DNA of 64,000 bases from Scylla paramamosain (GCF_035594125.1 NC_087173.1:767501-831500), one strand, 5' to 3'. Counted from the first letter of the stretch, positions 36,345 to 50,571 are shown. Made by a program: numbers and translations. Notes: generated by a model from the letters alone, not told the origin.

Positions 36345-39204
36345 CAGGACGCAGCCTTCACCCCGGTCAAGAATGGATCAAGACAATCCACGCGCCGCAT
36401 TCACCTCCCCACCACGACATATAACCGTTTTTCTATCCTGACTGAACAGATAGATGAACCGGAAGAGACCAGCAGGCTTGTGGGAGATTCGATCGTCCGA
36501 GGACAGCTGGTGGAATTTTGTGGAAGAGTCCCGTGTCGCAGGAGGAGGTACTGCCTTCCTGGAGCCTCCCTAGGGGACATTACTGGTGCCATCGAGGACA
36601 CGACCAAGGACGCCACTACTAACACCTTTATGTTATCCACGCAGGCACAAATGACGTCCAGCGATCCCGATCAGAAGAACTGATGGCGAAATACAAGGAA
36701 ATGATTCGCAAGTACAAGACTAAATCAAATAATAATATAATTTCAGGCATTCTCCCGAGGATCAACGCGAATGCAAGGTTCTACAACATTGCGTTCAGTA
36801 TAAATAACAGATTAAAGACTCTCTGCCAACAGAAAAACGTGGAGTATCTTAACATGTGGAACGATTTTTATAATGAAGACAGACTCTTCCAGAGAGACGG
36901 CCTTCATCTGAACGCTGTGGGAGCAGCCAGGATGGCCAGATTAATCCATGAAAAAGTTTGTCTCCACAGATCAAAAAACGTGCGGGCGCCAGCAACAGGA
37001 CCAGCGTCATAAACACTAACGTAATTATTTCATCCACAGGTTCAGACAAGATCAGAGCTTGTTACTTCAATGCGCGTAGTTTACGGAATAAATTAAATGA
37101 GCTGCAAGCTCTTATTTATCTTGAAAACTACGACATCATAGGCGTCACAAAAACGTGGATAAATTCATCAAGCAGGGATTACTTAGCTGAGTACGCACTC
37201 CCTGGCTACACCAGTTTTAGCTGCGAGAGAACTCACCGTGCGGGAGGCGGTGTTATGTTTTACGTAAAAAGTAATCTTCATCCTCGTTTACTCCCAACCC
37301 CAACCATTGCTAATATAGACGTCACTTTCATTCAGTTAGAAAATAAATCTCGTAAAATAACATTAGGTCTCGTCTATCGTCCTCCAGCCCAGTCACCCGC
37401 TACAGACGAAAAACTTTATGACCTTATCGCGTTAGTAACTGCATAAATATGGGGGACTTTAATCTTCCAGTCACGAGGTGGGGTGAACCACTGACGGCTC
37501 ACGCAGGCCAGCATCTCTATGGGTGTATCCTTGAAAGCTGCTCCCTCCACCAGCACGTCATGCATCCGGCGAGAGGTAACAATATCCTAAATATTGTTTT
37601 AACAACTGGTGAATGAACTGCTGGGAACACCAGACATTAACAACGCATGGGAAATGTTTGCTAAAAAGTTAAATGAAACTGCGATTTTGTGTGTACCGCA
37701 ACGAAACAGACGGAAGGTTAAAAAAAAAAACCTGAACGAAATTGTGGAATAATGAAATCAGATGCTGCCTTCTGGCTAAGAAAAATGCGTACCACAAATA
37801 CATACTAACACAAAATAATAATGATAAACTAGAGCACGACAGATTGCGTAGAAAAACTAAAAAGCTGATCAAATTCAGCAAAAAATCTGTTGAAGCTCAG
37901 ATCGCGAACTCATGTAAAACGAACCCAAAAGAATTTTACAGCTATGTAAAAACAAAAAGATTTTAACATCAACGATTGGTCCACTAATAACAGAAAATGG
38001 CAAAAAACACACAAAGCGAAACAGACATGGCGAACACCCTGAACGAGTACTTTTCAACAGTCTTCACAACTGAGGATGTTCAGGGCAGTCTGCCGACCCC
38101 CACGCCTCAGTCACGAGGCACCACGCTGCCAGACTTCACCATCACAGAAAGTGAAAACCTCTCAGTCACGAAGAGCATGAACGTAAACAAAACACCCGGG
38201 CCAGACAAGATATCACCCAGGCTTCTTAAAGAAGCAACTCGTGAAACCGCTTACAATTTTATTTAATAAAACTTTACTAGCGGGTAAAGTTCCCCACGAA
38301 TAGAAACTAGCAAGTGTCACGCCAATCTTTGAAGAAAGAAATAAATCTCTCCCAGCCAATTACAGGACGATCAGTCTCACTTCAGTAGTGTGCAAGCTGA
38401 TGGAAACAATAATCAGAGATGAAATTGTTAAATATTTAGAAGAAAATAAAATCATAAAGGATTCGCAACACGGTTTCAGAACCAAGCGTTCATGCTTAAG
38501 AAACTTTCTAGGACTTCTTTTATGAATTATTTAACTCGCATGACGAGACAAAAGCTGTTGATATTATCTACCTTGATTTCCAGAAAGCTTTCGACACTAT
38601 TCCCCATAAGAGACTCATCAATAAAGTAAAAGCTCACGGCATTGCCGGAAACACCTTGAAATGGCTGAGAGACTGGCTCTCTGACAGAAAACAGCGTGTT
38701 GTGATAAATGGAAAAGAATCAGAGTGGCAAAAGGTAAATAGCGGCGTTCCTCAAGGCTCTGTATAAGGACCAGTACTCTTCATAATGTACATTAATTGTA
38801 TTGATGAAGGGATAAATTGCAAAATAAGTAAATTTGCAGACGACACCAAAATAACAAGTAGAGTAACGTCTGTGTCACAATGGCAGGAACTGCAGTGTGA
38901 CCTCAATAAATTAACAAGCTGGGCAGAAAAATGGCAGATGAGATTCAATATAGAAAAGTGTAAAATTCTACATATCGGAAGCAACAATGTTCAGGCGAGA
39001 TAATTGTAATGAATAACATGCCACTGTCAAGTGCTGTAAAAGGAAAAGATCTTGGTGTCGTTGTGTCATACGACCTAAAGCCGAATCAACAATGCACAGA
39101 AACAGTAAAGATGGCAGATAAATTAGTAGGGTTCATTGGAAGAACCTTCGAATTCAAATCAGAAAAAGTTATACTTGCCTTATATAACTCACTGGGTGCG
39201 CCCT

Positions 39205-39205
<1 letters not shown>
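36345..39205 (+). pseudogene. decayed CR1/L2-type LINE with SGNH-esterase ORF1 and APE-RT ORF2
   Basis: ORF1 (about 36345-37010): an SGNH/GDSL-like esterase domain with LVGDSIVRG (GDS block, about 36477), IHAGTNDVQ (about 36636, after a frame change) and DGLHLNAVG (D-x-x-H block, about 36895). ORF2 starts near 36958. Its APE endonuclease shows FNARSLRNKLNEL, then GVTKTW, where the catalytic residue of GVTETW-type boxes is glutamate, then GGGVMFYVK, LVYRPP and MGDFNLP (37449). The segment expected to carry the final SDH block is missing at about 37617. RT pieces follow in several frames: KTPGPDKISPRLLKE, NYRTISLTSV, QHGFRTKRSC, IIYLDFQKAFDTIPH, SGVPQGSV followed by a stop (38764), and FADDTK (38838-38855, aspartates intact). 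The copy ends inside the VRPHL block at 39200, where duplication copy B begins. It carries multiple stops and shifts and is non-functional. Confidence 0.85.
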
Positions 39206-39750
<545 letters not shown>

Positions 39751-39971
39751 TCTTTTTGTCTAAATAGTTTCCTTTTTTTTGTCTTTGGACATCCATTAAT
39801 TTATCTCGCTATCCCCATTTTCTTCTTTTCTTTCATGCTTTCCTCTCATCTCTCTCTCTCTTTCTCCATCTCATCCTTACCTTAAAATATCCTTCCCATC
39901 CTTCATTCCTCAGCCTCTGTTTCTCCGTTTTCCTTCTCATCCTCCTTCCCTCCTTGTCATTCCTCCCTCAA

Positions 39972-40055
<84 letters not shown>

Positions 40056-40480
40056 CATTTTTTTTTCTCCCCCTTTCATTATTTAACGCATTCTTCCCTT
40101 ACATTCTACAGCTATCCTTCCTTCCTGCCTCTTCCTCACCTCCCTCTCCAACCTCTCCCTTTCCTCCCTCACATTCATTCCTTACTTTCTCCAGCTATAC
40201 TTCCTCTCTATTTCCTCCTTAACTTCCTTCTCTCTTTCCGCTTCTCCCTCCCTCCCTCCCTCCCCACCCACACACAGCTCCTGAAGGAACACAACTACCA
40301 CATCGCCCCTCCCCCCCCCCTACGGAACCAATATTGTGTGGAATTTGCTCCACTTTGGCCACTTTTGGCCTGTGTTTTTGCTAACGTACCTCCATCACTC
40401 CACTTCTCCAGGTTTTCCTCCATTTTTTATTATTTTTGTTCTTTGCCTCAGCGTCTTCTAATTTGATCAGTTTGTTGTCA
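39751..40480. repeat. pyrimidine-rich low-complexity sequence with (CT)n
   Basis: (CT)n lies at 39975-40050, surrounded by C/T-biased sequence. The F/S/L-rich ORF there is compositional. Confidence 0.6.
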
Positions 40481-40874
40481 TTTTTCATCTGCAAGGAAAG
40501 AACAGACATTTTATACTTATAGATATATACAAACATACACACATACCTACATACATACAAATACATATATTAAACACGTACATTTTATTCCTAACTGGTG
40601 GCAATTTCTCTAACTTCTCTCCTGTAGTTCCTTCTTGTGCCTTCCCACAAACATGAACACACACATTTACACATCTCCATACAAGCAAGTTTGTATTTTC
40701 GTGTAAACTGGTTATCTATCATCAAAGGACTACTTGTAAACTTTTTTTTTATTTCACTCTCCCTTCCACCCTTCCTTTCTTCCTTCCTCCCTTCCTTCCT
40801 TCCTTTCTTTCTTTCCTATTTCCTCTTAGTCTTTATTTCATCTTTTCTCTTTAGCCACATGGAGAAGGGAGGGG

Positions 40875-40878
<4 letters not shown>
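40481..40878. other. non-coding, no gene recognised
   Basis: AT-rich with catacata-type words near 40530, then a TTCC-rich stretch at 40760-40815. Confidence 0.5.

Positions 40879-40970
<92 letters not shown>
40879..40970. repeat. (GA)n microsatellite
   Basis: A perfect run of about 90 bp. Confidence 0.95.
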
Positions 40971-40972
<2 letters not shown>

Positions 40973-41904
40973 AAAAGGTCACGATGGAAATGGAGGACGG
41001 AAATCAATCAAGTGTCAGAGGTCTCTGTTCAGTGCTGGAGCAAATGGTGCGAGATGGTGTGTTTTGCCGGGGAGAGAGAGGTTCCCCAGGGCCTGCCTTG
41101 CCTCTTAGAACAATTATTGAACTTTTCCTTCTTTGGCTTGGAGTTACTTTCCTTCCCCCCTTAATTTTTAGAGTGCGTTCCGAAATGTAGCACTTATTTT
41201 ACTTTTTTTCTCGTGAAGGAAAGCCAAGACACACACACACGCAAAAAAAAAAAAAATGCTGAATTAGCTAGCTATTCCTTTAAAATAGATAAATAAAATA
41301 ACCGGTCAGTTTATTTCCATAAGTGTCGTGATACTCTTGTGCTGGAAGTGTTCATGTTTCAGGGTGAGAAATGCAAAATTAGAAATAGGAAAGTACTTCA
41401 TAAAATGTTACTTTTTGTTCTCCCTCCTGTTCTGTTCTTTAGTATCTTTTTTGTCACTTCAGAAAAGGTTCACATACAATTATATTTATATTAGTAATTA
41501 TACTCGTTTTAATTCAATTTTATTTTTTTATTTATTTATTTTTATTTTTTTTATGGATATTGGGTGTTGTAAATTTCCAGTGTCTAAGATAATTAACGTT
41601 TTTTTTTTTTTTTTCCTGGGATCGTTCCGTGTGTTATGTAGGACTTGAACCTGAATTAGCAAAAGTGAGTGTGTGTATGACTCGTCTTGAAGAGAATATT
41701 CGTGGGTGTAGCAGCGAGAGTCATCCAACAGAATTAAGTAAGAGTCTACATATGTACTGTTAAGTGTGGGTGAAGCGAGTGACAGAGTGGCTGTGTCACT
41801 CAGACAGTAGCAGTTGTGGTGAGTCCTAAGAAGATTCCTGTCATTTCGTATACTTACGGACAATCTCCTTTCATAACATAAACAATAAAGCAAAGAAAAA
41901 TAAC

Positions 41905-41945
<41 letters not shown>

Positions 41946-42419
41946 CAATATATTCTTCACTAAATCGTTGCCAACAAAATTTTTTATTTCAAACAGGACA
42001 TGTACCTGGAACTTGAGTTTTTATAAAATAATTGTTTCAATATTGATTCATATGAAAAAATATATATGAAAAAATATATACTTATTTTGGCTCGAAGGAG
42101 TAAGAGTGGGTTTTATATCAATCAGAGAACAGGAGTGGTATTAAGATTTAGGTTTTACACACACATCTACGGCAATGACGTCCAAGACTTCTCCTGTGTG
42201 AAGGTTGGCGAGTGAAGGATGACAGCTTTGCAAAAATCCGCTTCAAACCACTCATTACTGTACGGAATACCTGGACTCAATAAAGTCACCTTCAATTAGT
42301 CACCATGGAGTACATAATGGTGTTGCTGCAGTGGATGAATACCGAGAGATGCTTTTAATACTTGATTACAAAAGACCATAAACTGTTTCCTTTACAGGGA
42401 TGGATGCCTTATGTATTCT
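40971..42419. other. non-coding, no gene recognised
   Basis: T-rich stretches lie near 41520 and 41600, and a (GT)n is at 41906-41943. A 68-codon ORF at 40984-41190 has no recognisable content. Confidence 0.5.
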
Positions 42420-42500
42420 CTTTTTTCCTTTCCTTTTCTTTTCTTTTTACATGTCAGGGAGACTGGCCAGCGACAAAACTATCTGAAAATACAACAGAAA
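42420..42500 (-). pseudogene. possible 3'-UTR relic of the 3.9-6.4 kb LINE family
   Basis: Plus strand tttttacatgtcagggagac followed by tggccagcgacaa resembles the LINE 3' end at 3888-3925 (ttttatgtaggagagacac then tggccaagggcaac). Only about 35 bp is comparable. Confidence 0.4.
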
Positions 42501-42636
42501 AAGAGGCTGCTATACTCATCGCTCCCAGCACAATTGATAAACAGCCAAAAAGGTTCCCCAAATGAGTTATGACAGTGAACGGGTTAAGCCACACCATGAC
42601 AAACAAACGCAGGCGACCAGCAGAGTGGCGGCGCGG

Positions 42637-42641
<5 letters not shown>

Positions 42642-42685
<44 letters not shown>
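42642..42685. repeat. (GT)n microsatellite
   Basis: A perfect run of about 44 bp. Confidence 0.93.
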
Positions 42686-42686
<1 letters not shown>

Positions 42687-43335
42687 CAATCAGCGGCGCC
42701 GGAGTGATTACATGTTAGTGGTGTTTAATCAGGCGCTGACAGGCGGCTATTGAAAACCTGTAGTGTCCAGCTGCCGTAATCCATTGCTTAGGGCGTAGTG
42801 GAGATGGGCACCGCACCAACATTCAACTTCTTGTCCAACAACGTGTTTCTTAAGTTCAACCAGCGCGGCCGAGTCAGGTGTTTGTTTGGGTTATAGATAC
42901 AGCATTACTATCGCCAGGACACTCGAGGTGCCATTTTTTTTTTTTATTAAAATTGCCGTTTCCATAAACTAGGAAGGAGATCAATGTAATTTGGACTTTT
43001 GACTGTCACAGACATGGTGCCTTTATGTTTACTGTCGTCTAGATTAAGACGTTTCCAATCAAGAGTGTATTCATTTGGAAATCTTAAGATAACCAAATAA
43101 ATCTTAATGCCGATTCACTAGAAAATCAACTTAGATACATTTGTTACTTGTTACATTGTGTTACTACTTAGAAGGGATTACGTAGAAAAATATATTATAT
43201 AAGCCAATTGCATTTTCATGTAAATAGAATAACAGTGTAGGTATATCTGATATTGCTTGTATGTGAGAGAAGAGTGTGTGTCTGTGCTGCCACCTGCTGA
43301 CAACCACTAGTTCTCAAAACTCCCCATTAGTCTGC
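42686..43335. other. non-coding, no gene recognised
   Basis: AT-rich unique sequence with no credible ORF. Confidence 0.5.
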
Positions 43336-43391
43336 GTGCGTACGTGCGTGCGTGCGTGCGTGTGTGCGTGCGTGCGTGCGCGCGCGCGCGC
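43336..43391. repeat. (GTGC)n/(GC)n alternating purine-pyrimidine tract
   Basis: tgcg-repeat sequence ends in a pure (CG)n run at 43379-43391. Uninterrupted alternation of this kind favours the Z-DNA conformation. Confidence 0.85.
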
Positions 43392-43517
43392 AAGGGGAAA
43401 CATTTACTAGCTCGAATAATTTATGAATCCCTTGATGTCACGTGCTAAAATATCCTGTCATATTTAGCAAGAAAAAAAATTAAAACATCTCAATCCCTCA
43501 TACCTTACTTAATTACG

Positions 43518-43518
<1 letters not shown>

Positions 43519-43591
<73 letters not shown>

Positions 43592-43660
43592 CCAATACAC
43601 GGCTACTACCACCACCACTGCTACCACCACCACCACCACCACTAGCACTACCACTACTAA
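43519..43660. repeat. (CA)n followed by imperfect (CCA/CTA)n
   Basis: (CA)n at 43519-43590, then accaccactgctacc-type trinucleotide sequence to about 43660. Confidence 0.9.
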
Positions 43661-43900
43661 GAGTGCTCACCCAAACACGGAAGGCAAGCAGCAATATCCG
43701 CCCCTCATATTTCACTAGGTCTGCATTTCATTACGTTCTTCAGCGGGGACAGGAGGGTGACATCAGAGAGAGAGAGAGAGAGTGCTGTGGTCATTGTTCG
43801 CCTACACGCTTCCTCTCTGACACGTCTCGACATGTTTCGTTTAGCCCAGGATGTGGAGTGTGCTAATATTCTGGGTCATAAATGATCTGGAGGATGTCAA

Positions 43901-44007
<107 letters not shown>

Positions 44008-44423
44008 GAGTGAATTGTCTAACTTTCCGCCTCCCATAACTTCCATGCCGTTGAGTCTGAAGGTCAGTTCGCTCAGAGTCAGGAAACGAGGTCAGGTCAC
44101 GCGTTTGATGACCACCCACTGTTCTTATCTCTGTTCCCCTCACTCTTGCACCGCCTCAGCCCGCACGCCTTACTCTGTACGCCTCACAATGGCCGCCTCA
44201 CTCTGCACGCTTCGTTCATCTAGAGGCAGAATGCAGCGGTGAAGCCAAAACGTGTCCCTCTGGTATGAAAAGGGAATAAGTACAAGTGTGCATCCGTGAG
44301 AAGAAAGCGCTTGTGCCGTGGTGAATGGGTACCCAGAGGAGAGATGAATGGTGTAGGAGTGGAAGACACAATAGTCAGGTTGTTAATGCTGAGTCATTAG
44401 GCATCTTTACGTTATTACACATA

Positions 44424-44500
44424 TTGATGGATGAGGACGGTAAGTGACAGCCATGTGTAGGCCTAATGGCTTTCTGCAGTTTCCCGTATGTCCTTATGTT
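44424..44500 (+). pseudogene. CR1-like LINE 3'-end relic
   Basis: gatggatgaggacggtaagtg corresponds to the last codons and stop of the LINE at 22.4-24.1 kb. gccatgtgtaggcct, ttctgcagtttcccgta and tccttatg follow in the same order as the 3' UTR of that element. One degenerate octamer remains. Confidence 0.55.
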
Positions 44501-45148
44501 ATTCATGATCAATTACTTCAGCAACACTATAGACGACTCAGGAATACAACAAAATGATAAAAGCATCCATGGACTTTCTTCAGTTCTTCAAAGCAGTATC
44601 ATTTCAGTCACTCAAAACTTCCTTCCAAACGCTGCTCCATGAAGAGTGACAACAGCGCCCACGTCTCACGGAAGGATATTTGTCAGTTCAGATTAATTTC
44701 CTCTTTGGCGGAGTGATGTCAGTGATGGCGGACTCACAGTACGGGGTTTACAATCACTTGGTACTGAAGCAGAAAAAAAACTGAGGTGATAAGAGCCTGG
44801 AGTCAGGCGATTATCAAGACAGATGTGTCACAGGTCATCAAAGCCTCACTCACTCAGGATCTTTGGGCCACAGCTCACTTAGTAACATTGCAACATTTAC
44901 TGAAATACAAGGCGTGACTTCCAATCTGTTGCTGTTTTCTGTTAAAAAATTCAGGGAATCCGAGAGTTGGTGACATGCTGGACGCAGGAAATGGCTTCTT
45001 TTCTTGGTCTGAGCTAAATTTCAGGCCCAGACAGCCATGCTCGTGAACACTGAGTCGGTCCATCCTGGATGTGGTTCAGTTTCATGTTCAGCAAATCTTG
45101 AGCAAGAAGTGTGATTTCATAAAATGTCTGAAAACAAACTGAATTATT

Positions 45149-45151
<3 letters not shown>
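44501..45151. other. non-coding, no gene recognised
   Basis: Unique sequence with no diagnostic ORF. Confidence 0.5.

Positions 45152-45244
<93 letters not shown>
45152..45244. repeat. (CT)n microsatellite
   Basis: A perfect run of about 92 bp, ending in ccacagg. Confidence 0.95.
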
Positions 45245-45246
<2 letters not shown>

Positions 45247-45599
45247 CAGGCCATACGGTGCCCCTAACACTCTCCCAGGCGGTCCAACATAATTTACTTA
45301 GGCCAACTGAAGCCTTACACTCTATTTCTTCCCAACTGCGTCCCGTGTTTCACCCTTACAAGACTTAACCCTTGAGCGCCACTGATCATACGCTTATGGC
45401 TGTGTCCCTGCGCCTTCTCCTGCAGCTACACACACGAATACACAAGAAAAATGATGTTTTAGTTACTCTGAAGTTAATGGAATTCAATTTTATTTATTTA
45501 GTAATTTGATATTGCTATTCACATTTTTTTTTCTTTTCATTTTTGTAATTGTCGTTGGTTAAAACTTTCAAGCTCTCTATAAAACCATGTATAAGTAAG

Positions 45600-45880
45600 T
45601 CAAGCACATTTTCCTCTACAGTTAACTGAATGTAACGAATGTGAACACTAAATAAAGACTAAAAATATGTTTTCCACTGATGATATTTGAATTCAAAGGA
45701 TGATTACAAATATTTGGAGGAGAAGTATGAAATTCAAACATATTTTCTTCTTAAGTTAACTGAATTTTAGGAATATAAAGACTAAATAAAACAAAACAAA
45801 AAATATCGTCCACTTACGTGATTTTAATTTAAAGGATAACGATTATTGATATTTGAAGTAAGAATTATTATTGGACTTTT
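45600..45880. repeat. ancient tandem repeat, about 135-bp period, two copies
   Basis: cattttcctctacagttaac (about 45608) and catattttcttcttaagttaac (about 45739) each lead into aactgaat, taaagacta, tccact, ttgaattcaaagg or tttaatttaaagg, and gatatttg-type blocks in the same order. Confidence 0.5.
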
Positions 45881-46539
45881 AAAGTGTTCCCTTTGTATTG
45901 ACATGCACTGGATATTTAGGCAATATTAAAATCCACACAATTTCACGTCAAGTTGTTGAAATATTAGGTGCACACAGTAAAGTATTAACAAACACTAATG
46001 ATTTTCTTCCACGCTTTGCTGTTACTGCCTCGCACCTTATTTTTACTTGCCACTTCAAATATGATAAATAAATAAGAATTAAAACATTATTTTTATGAAT
46101 TTATATTTAAGGCAATGTTTACAGTACTGTCCGAAAGAATAACTACATAGAACTGTTTGTGTTTTTCCTCTACAGCGTCACGCACATGTTCTTTGGCTAT
46201 TTTACCTCTGCAAAAAAAATGTTTAAAACTATAAATAAAAAAAAAGAATAATAAAGCAAAATAAGTTTTAAAAAACATCACCCCATGAAAATATTAAACA
46301 CAAGGCAAAATGACTAATAATATTTGAAGACAGAAGGGTTATTTAAATTTGTTAGTGTTTTCTCCTTTTCGCCTTGCATTGGCATCACCTTGTTCGTCCA
46401 TTAAGTGAATAATTTGGCGTGAAAATTGGGGTAATCTCTCTTTAATCCCACGAGGGCTTGGCTGGGATTACTTACTTCCCATGTCTGCTCGCTGACTGGT
46501 GGTGCTGCGCAGAGGAACGTACAGAAGAACCCTTACTGA

Positions 46540-47340
46540 CTTCCATATGAGCGTTGAAATTCTTGGATTTTGAAGTGAGGGTTTAAAGGGAGGAAAAAAC
46601 AAACTTTTTTTTTTTCATATGGAAAGTATGGTCCTGGAATTTAAAGTGAAGGCTTGTAGAAGAAGAGAGAGACAAAGTTATTTTCACATGTGCGGTGAAG
46701 TCTTGGCTTATGAGGAGAGGATTGAGAGGAAGGGAACAAAGGCTATGGGCTGTCAAGTTCTCTATGGTTTCCGAGGCCAGCGTGGAGTGATGGAGACATT
46801 TTTTTGTTTTGTTTTTCTGTGGGTAAAGCCTAAGGACACAAAAATTAACAAAATAAAAAAAAAATAATATAGAGGAGACTTTGATTTCATATTTGCGTCA
46901 TAATCTTTGACTCGTTAGTGAACTGGAGATTTTTTTTTGTGTGTGTTATTTATGCATGAACGATGCCACGTAGGACCACAAAAAGAAACTAAAGAAAAAA
47001 GAAGGCGAGAATAATACAGAAGAAACTTAACTGATTTCATAACAGGCGTGATAGTCTTGGATTTCTTAATGAAGATTGAAACATGAAGAGTTTATCTTTC
47101 ATTCTCTCTTTTTTTTTTTTATGCGTGAAAGAAGCCGCCTGTAAACACATACACACAAAAAGGAGCAAAAGAAAAAAGCGAGAACAATATAGGTGACACT
47201 TAACTGATCTCATAATTGTGGTGGTACTGTTGGATGCTGAAGAGAGGCTTGAGTGGAAGGTGAGGAAGGTCATTTGGCTTTCATGCGGGAGATGAGGTGT
47301 CGCTTCCTGAGGCTGAGAGAACGGCCCAAATGATTCCACC
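46540..47340. repeat. degenerate dispersed repeat, about six copies of a 45-bp motif
   Basis: A motif like ctgatttcata - gcgt - agtcttggattt - tgaag recurs near 46541, 46613, 46682, 46880, 47031 and 47205 at irregular spacing, often preceded by a T or A tract. No coding content was recognised. Confidence 0.45.
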
Positions 47341-47614
47341 TCCTGGACTCTGAGGTGAGGCTACAGAGGAACATGAATCACAAACCTGCCTCACTGTCTT
47401 ATGAACGATAAGTGAAAGGTTTTGTGTGTAAATGAAGACGTATTGCCACTGAATTGTAACACATTTTTTACAATATCTGTGTCATATGGAAAACATATCC
47501 TGCAGAAATAAGGAGGCAGATGGAGGAGAATATTGCAGAAATTAACATAATGCATGACAGAGATGAAAGCAAAGAAGTCAGCCATTTTAAAACTACACGC
47601 GCCTTTTGTTGATA

Positions 47615-47864
47615 ATGAGAGTTCTTTTGTAAAATCTGCAGTGCCACACACAAATATATAAACAAATGGACAAATAAATAAATATATAAATAAATGAATT
47701 AATTAAAAAATAAATAGATAAAAGAAAATGTGAAGTTAATTTGTCTTTTCTAAATTGTTGAGCTGCCTTAATGACTGAGAAGAAAAGTAAGTATTCAGAA
47801 CTCTGTGGATGTCCATTTGCCGAGCGTCCAGCCCCGACCACTGCCCGCCCATACATGTGAATAC
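47615..47864 (+). repeat. 250-bp inverted duplication, copy A
   Basis: It matches the reverse complement of 49275-49524 almost perfectly over 250 bp, with differences mainly in the A/T-rich centre and at 47797 (t/c). Copy A sits in ordinary sequence. Confidence 0.9.
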
Positions 47865-48167
47865 TGACCCACCCACCCGCCAAAGATGAAAGGGACGGGT
47901 ACAGACCACTACGAGAAGCGCTGTGGAGGTTAAGAACGTTCCAGGATGCTACAGTTCCCCTGGGATGAGAAGCTACGGAGGGAGGGAAGGCAGGCAAGGA
48001 GGGGCTATCCAGGGTCGTGGAATTAGTGATGAGGTCGAGTGGTGCCCCGAGAGGCGTGATGAATACGTGAAGGTGTGAGTGTGTTCTCCGCCTGGTGAGT
48101 TACAGGAGGGATTCAGGACCCTGGAATAAGTCATGAGGTCGAGTGGCGTTGTGGGAGAGATGATGGA

Positions 48168-48169
<2 letters not shown>

Positions 48170-48251
<82 letters not shown>
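48170..48251. repeat. (GA)n microsatellite
   Basis: About 80 bp. Just upstream, caggg...tggaat...gatgaggtcgagtgg is imperfectly repeated (48008-48045 and 48115-48148). Confidence 0.9.
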
Positions 48252-48254
<3 letters not shown>

Positions 48255-48595
48255 CGAAATCCAAATAGAGCAGTAACAATGAATGAACACTTCTATATAA
48301 GCCATCAAATACACAACTAGACACCATCTTCCACAGCTTGATTCAGTTACTCACTTTTGTTTGTGTTTTCATGACTTTTCTTTGATGCACAGGAATACAA
48401 TAGGGCACAAGAATTATACTGAGAAAACAAAGGTAGAAATATGACAGCAAAACCAGAAAACTTCCTTAAACAAGAAGATCAATAGAAAATTATAGTATTT
48501 TACACGTATTTTACTATAAACGTTTGTTAGTCTTGCAGCCAATTAGAGTATTTGACAATCATAAAAATAATGCACGAAATAAAAGATAATTACTG

Positions 48596-48723
<128 letters not shown>

Positions 48724-49131
48724 ATTCTTTCTCTCCGTCTCTCCACCTGCCTCCCGAGAGTAGGTGAGTGGCTGGGTGGATCTACATGTTTGAACCTCGT
48801 TACCTTTTTGTACCTAGCAGAGAAGGAGGAGGAGGATACTAGGTTTTAGAGGAAAGAACACGGAGGAAAGTGAGATTACATGAAAAGAGTAGAAACTTAC
48901 CTAAAAGTTCTTTAAAGATTATTTGAGGGAAGCTATGATTACATTAGTGCAAGTGTTTGGTAAACAATACTGCATTTATAACAGTAAATTCATGGCAGTA
49001 CGAAACATATTTTCGTTTTATTCAGGTAACCCTTTTAATATCATCCATAGAAAACGGGCCATACTAAGAAAACGTACATAACCCAGGGTAAACATTGTTG
49101 TTTTGATACTCATTACTAAAATCCATACACT

Positions 49132-49268
<137 letters not shown>

Positions 49269-49274
49269 CATCCT

Positions 49275-49517
49275 GTATTCACATGTATGGGCGGGCAGTG
49301 GTCGGGGCTGGACGCTCGGCAAATGGACATCCACAGAGTTCTGGATACTTACTTTTCTTCTCAGTCATTAAGGCAGCTCAACAATTTAGAAAAGACAAAT
49401 TAACTTCACATTTTCTTTTATCTATTTATTTTTAAATTTATTTATTTATTTATATATTTATTTATTTGTCCATTTGTTTATATATTTGTGTGTGGCACTG
49501 CAGATTTTACAAAAGAA

Positions 49518-49524
<7 letters not shown>
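49275..49524 (-). repeat. 250-bp inverted duplication, copy B, nested in (TA)n
   Basis: An inverted copy of 47615-47864 bounded on both sides by long (TA)n arrays (49153-49267 and 49525-49614). Confidence 0.9.

Positions 49525-49614
<90 letters not shown>
49525..49614. repeat. (TA)n microsatellite
   Basis: About 90 bp, beginning at the end of copy B. Confidence 0.95.
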
Positions 49615-49616
<2 letters not shown>

Positions 49617-50088
49617 GTTATGAATCTGGCAAATCGCAGAAAAAAAAAAAAAAAAAAAAACGGACATGGTATGCCTCTCGTAAAAAGATAAGAGGACGAG
49701 ATGACGCTGCCATACTGGTACATTACATACTGAGAGTAAACCAACATACGAGTACAGTGTGCGTACAGCCCCTCCTCTTCCACGTCCATCAGTCAACGTT
49801 GCCAGCAAGTGAGTCGACTGCCGTCTGCTTCGACTCGCGTCCGAATGCAGTCCCACCAGTGCCTCCATCACCCTCACGCTCACATGTATTGACTGGTAAG
49901 CGTCTCGGAGCGGAATCAGGCGGGGCGGCTCGCACCAGACGACTCCCACACTGGCAACGCTGAGTGATGAACGTGCAAATGGAGGCGACTGTACATGAGC
50001 ACTCTGACAAATAACGAATATTCCCTTAACTGTCATTATCTCCCGTCACATAAAGCACGCTAAGGGATGTCACATCATTGAAAAAATA
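49615..50088. other. non-coding, no gene recognised
   Basis: Unique sequence with a poly-A at 49640-49659. A 9-bp inverted match (cgttgccag at about 49797, ctggcaacg at about 49955) is too short to interpret. Confidence 0.5.
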
Positions 50089-50341
<253 letters not shown>

Positions 50342-50571
50342 AAGAAAAGAATATGAAGACCAAGAAAGAACAAGAACAAGAACAAGGAAGAAGGAAGAAC
50401 AAGAGGAAGAAGAAGAAGAGCAATAAGAGGAAGAAGGAAAAAAAGAAGAAAAAGAGGATGAAAGAAGAACAAGAGCATAAAAGAGAGAGGAAGAAGAAAA
50501 AAAAAGGAGAGGGAAGAAGAAACATCACCACCACCACCACCCCCACCACCACGACCATCATCACCACCATC

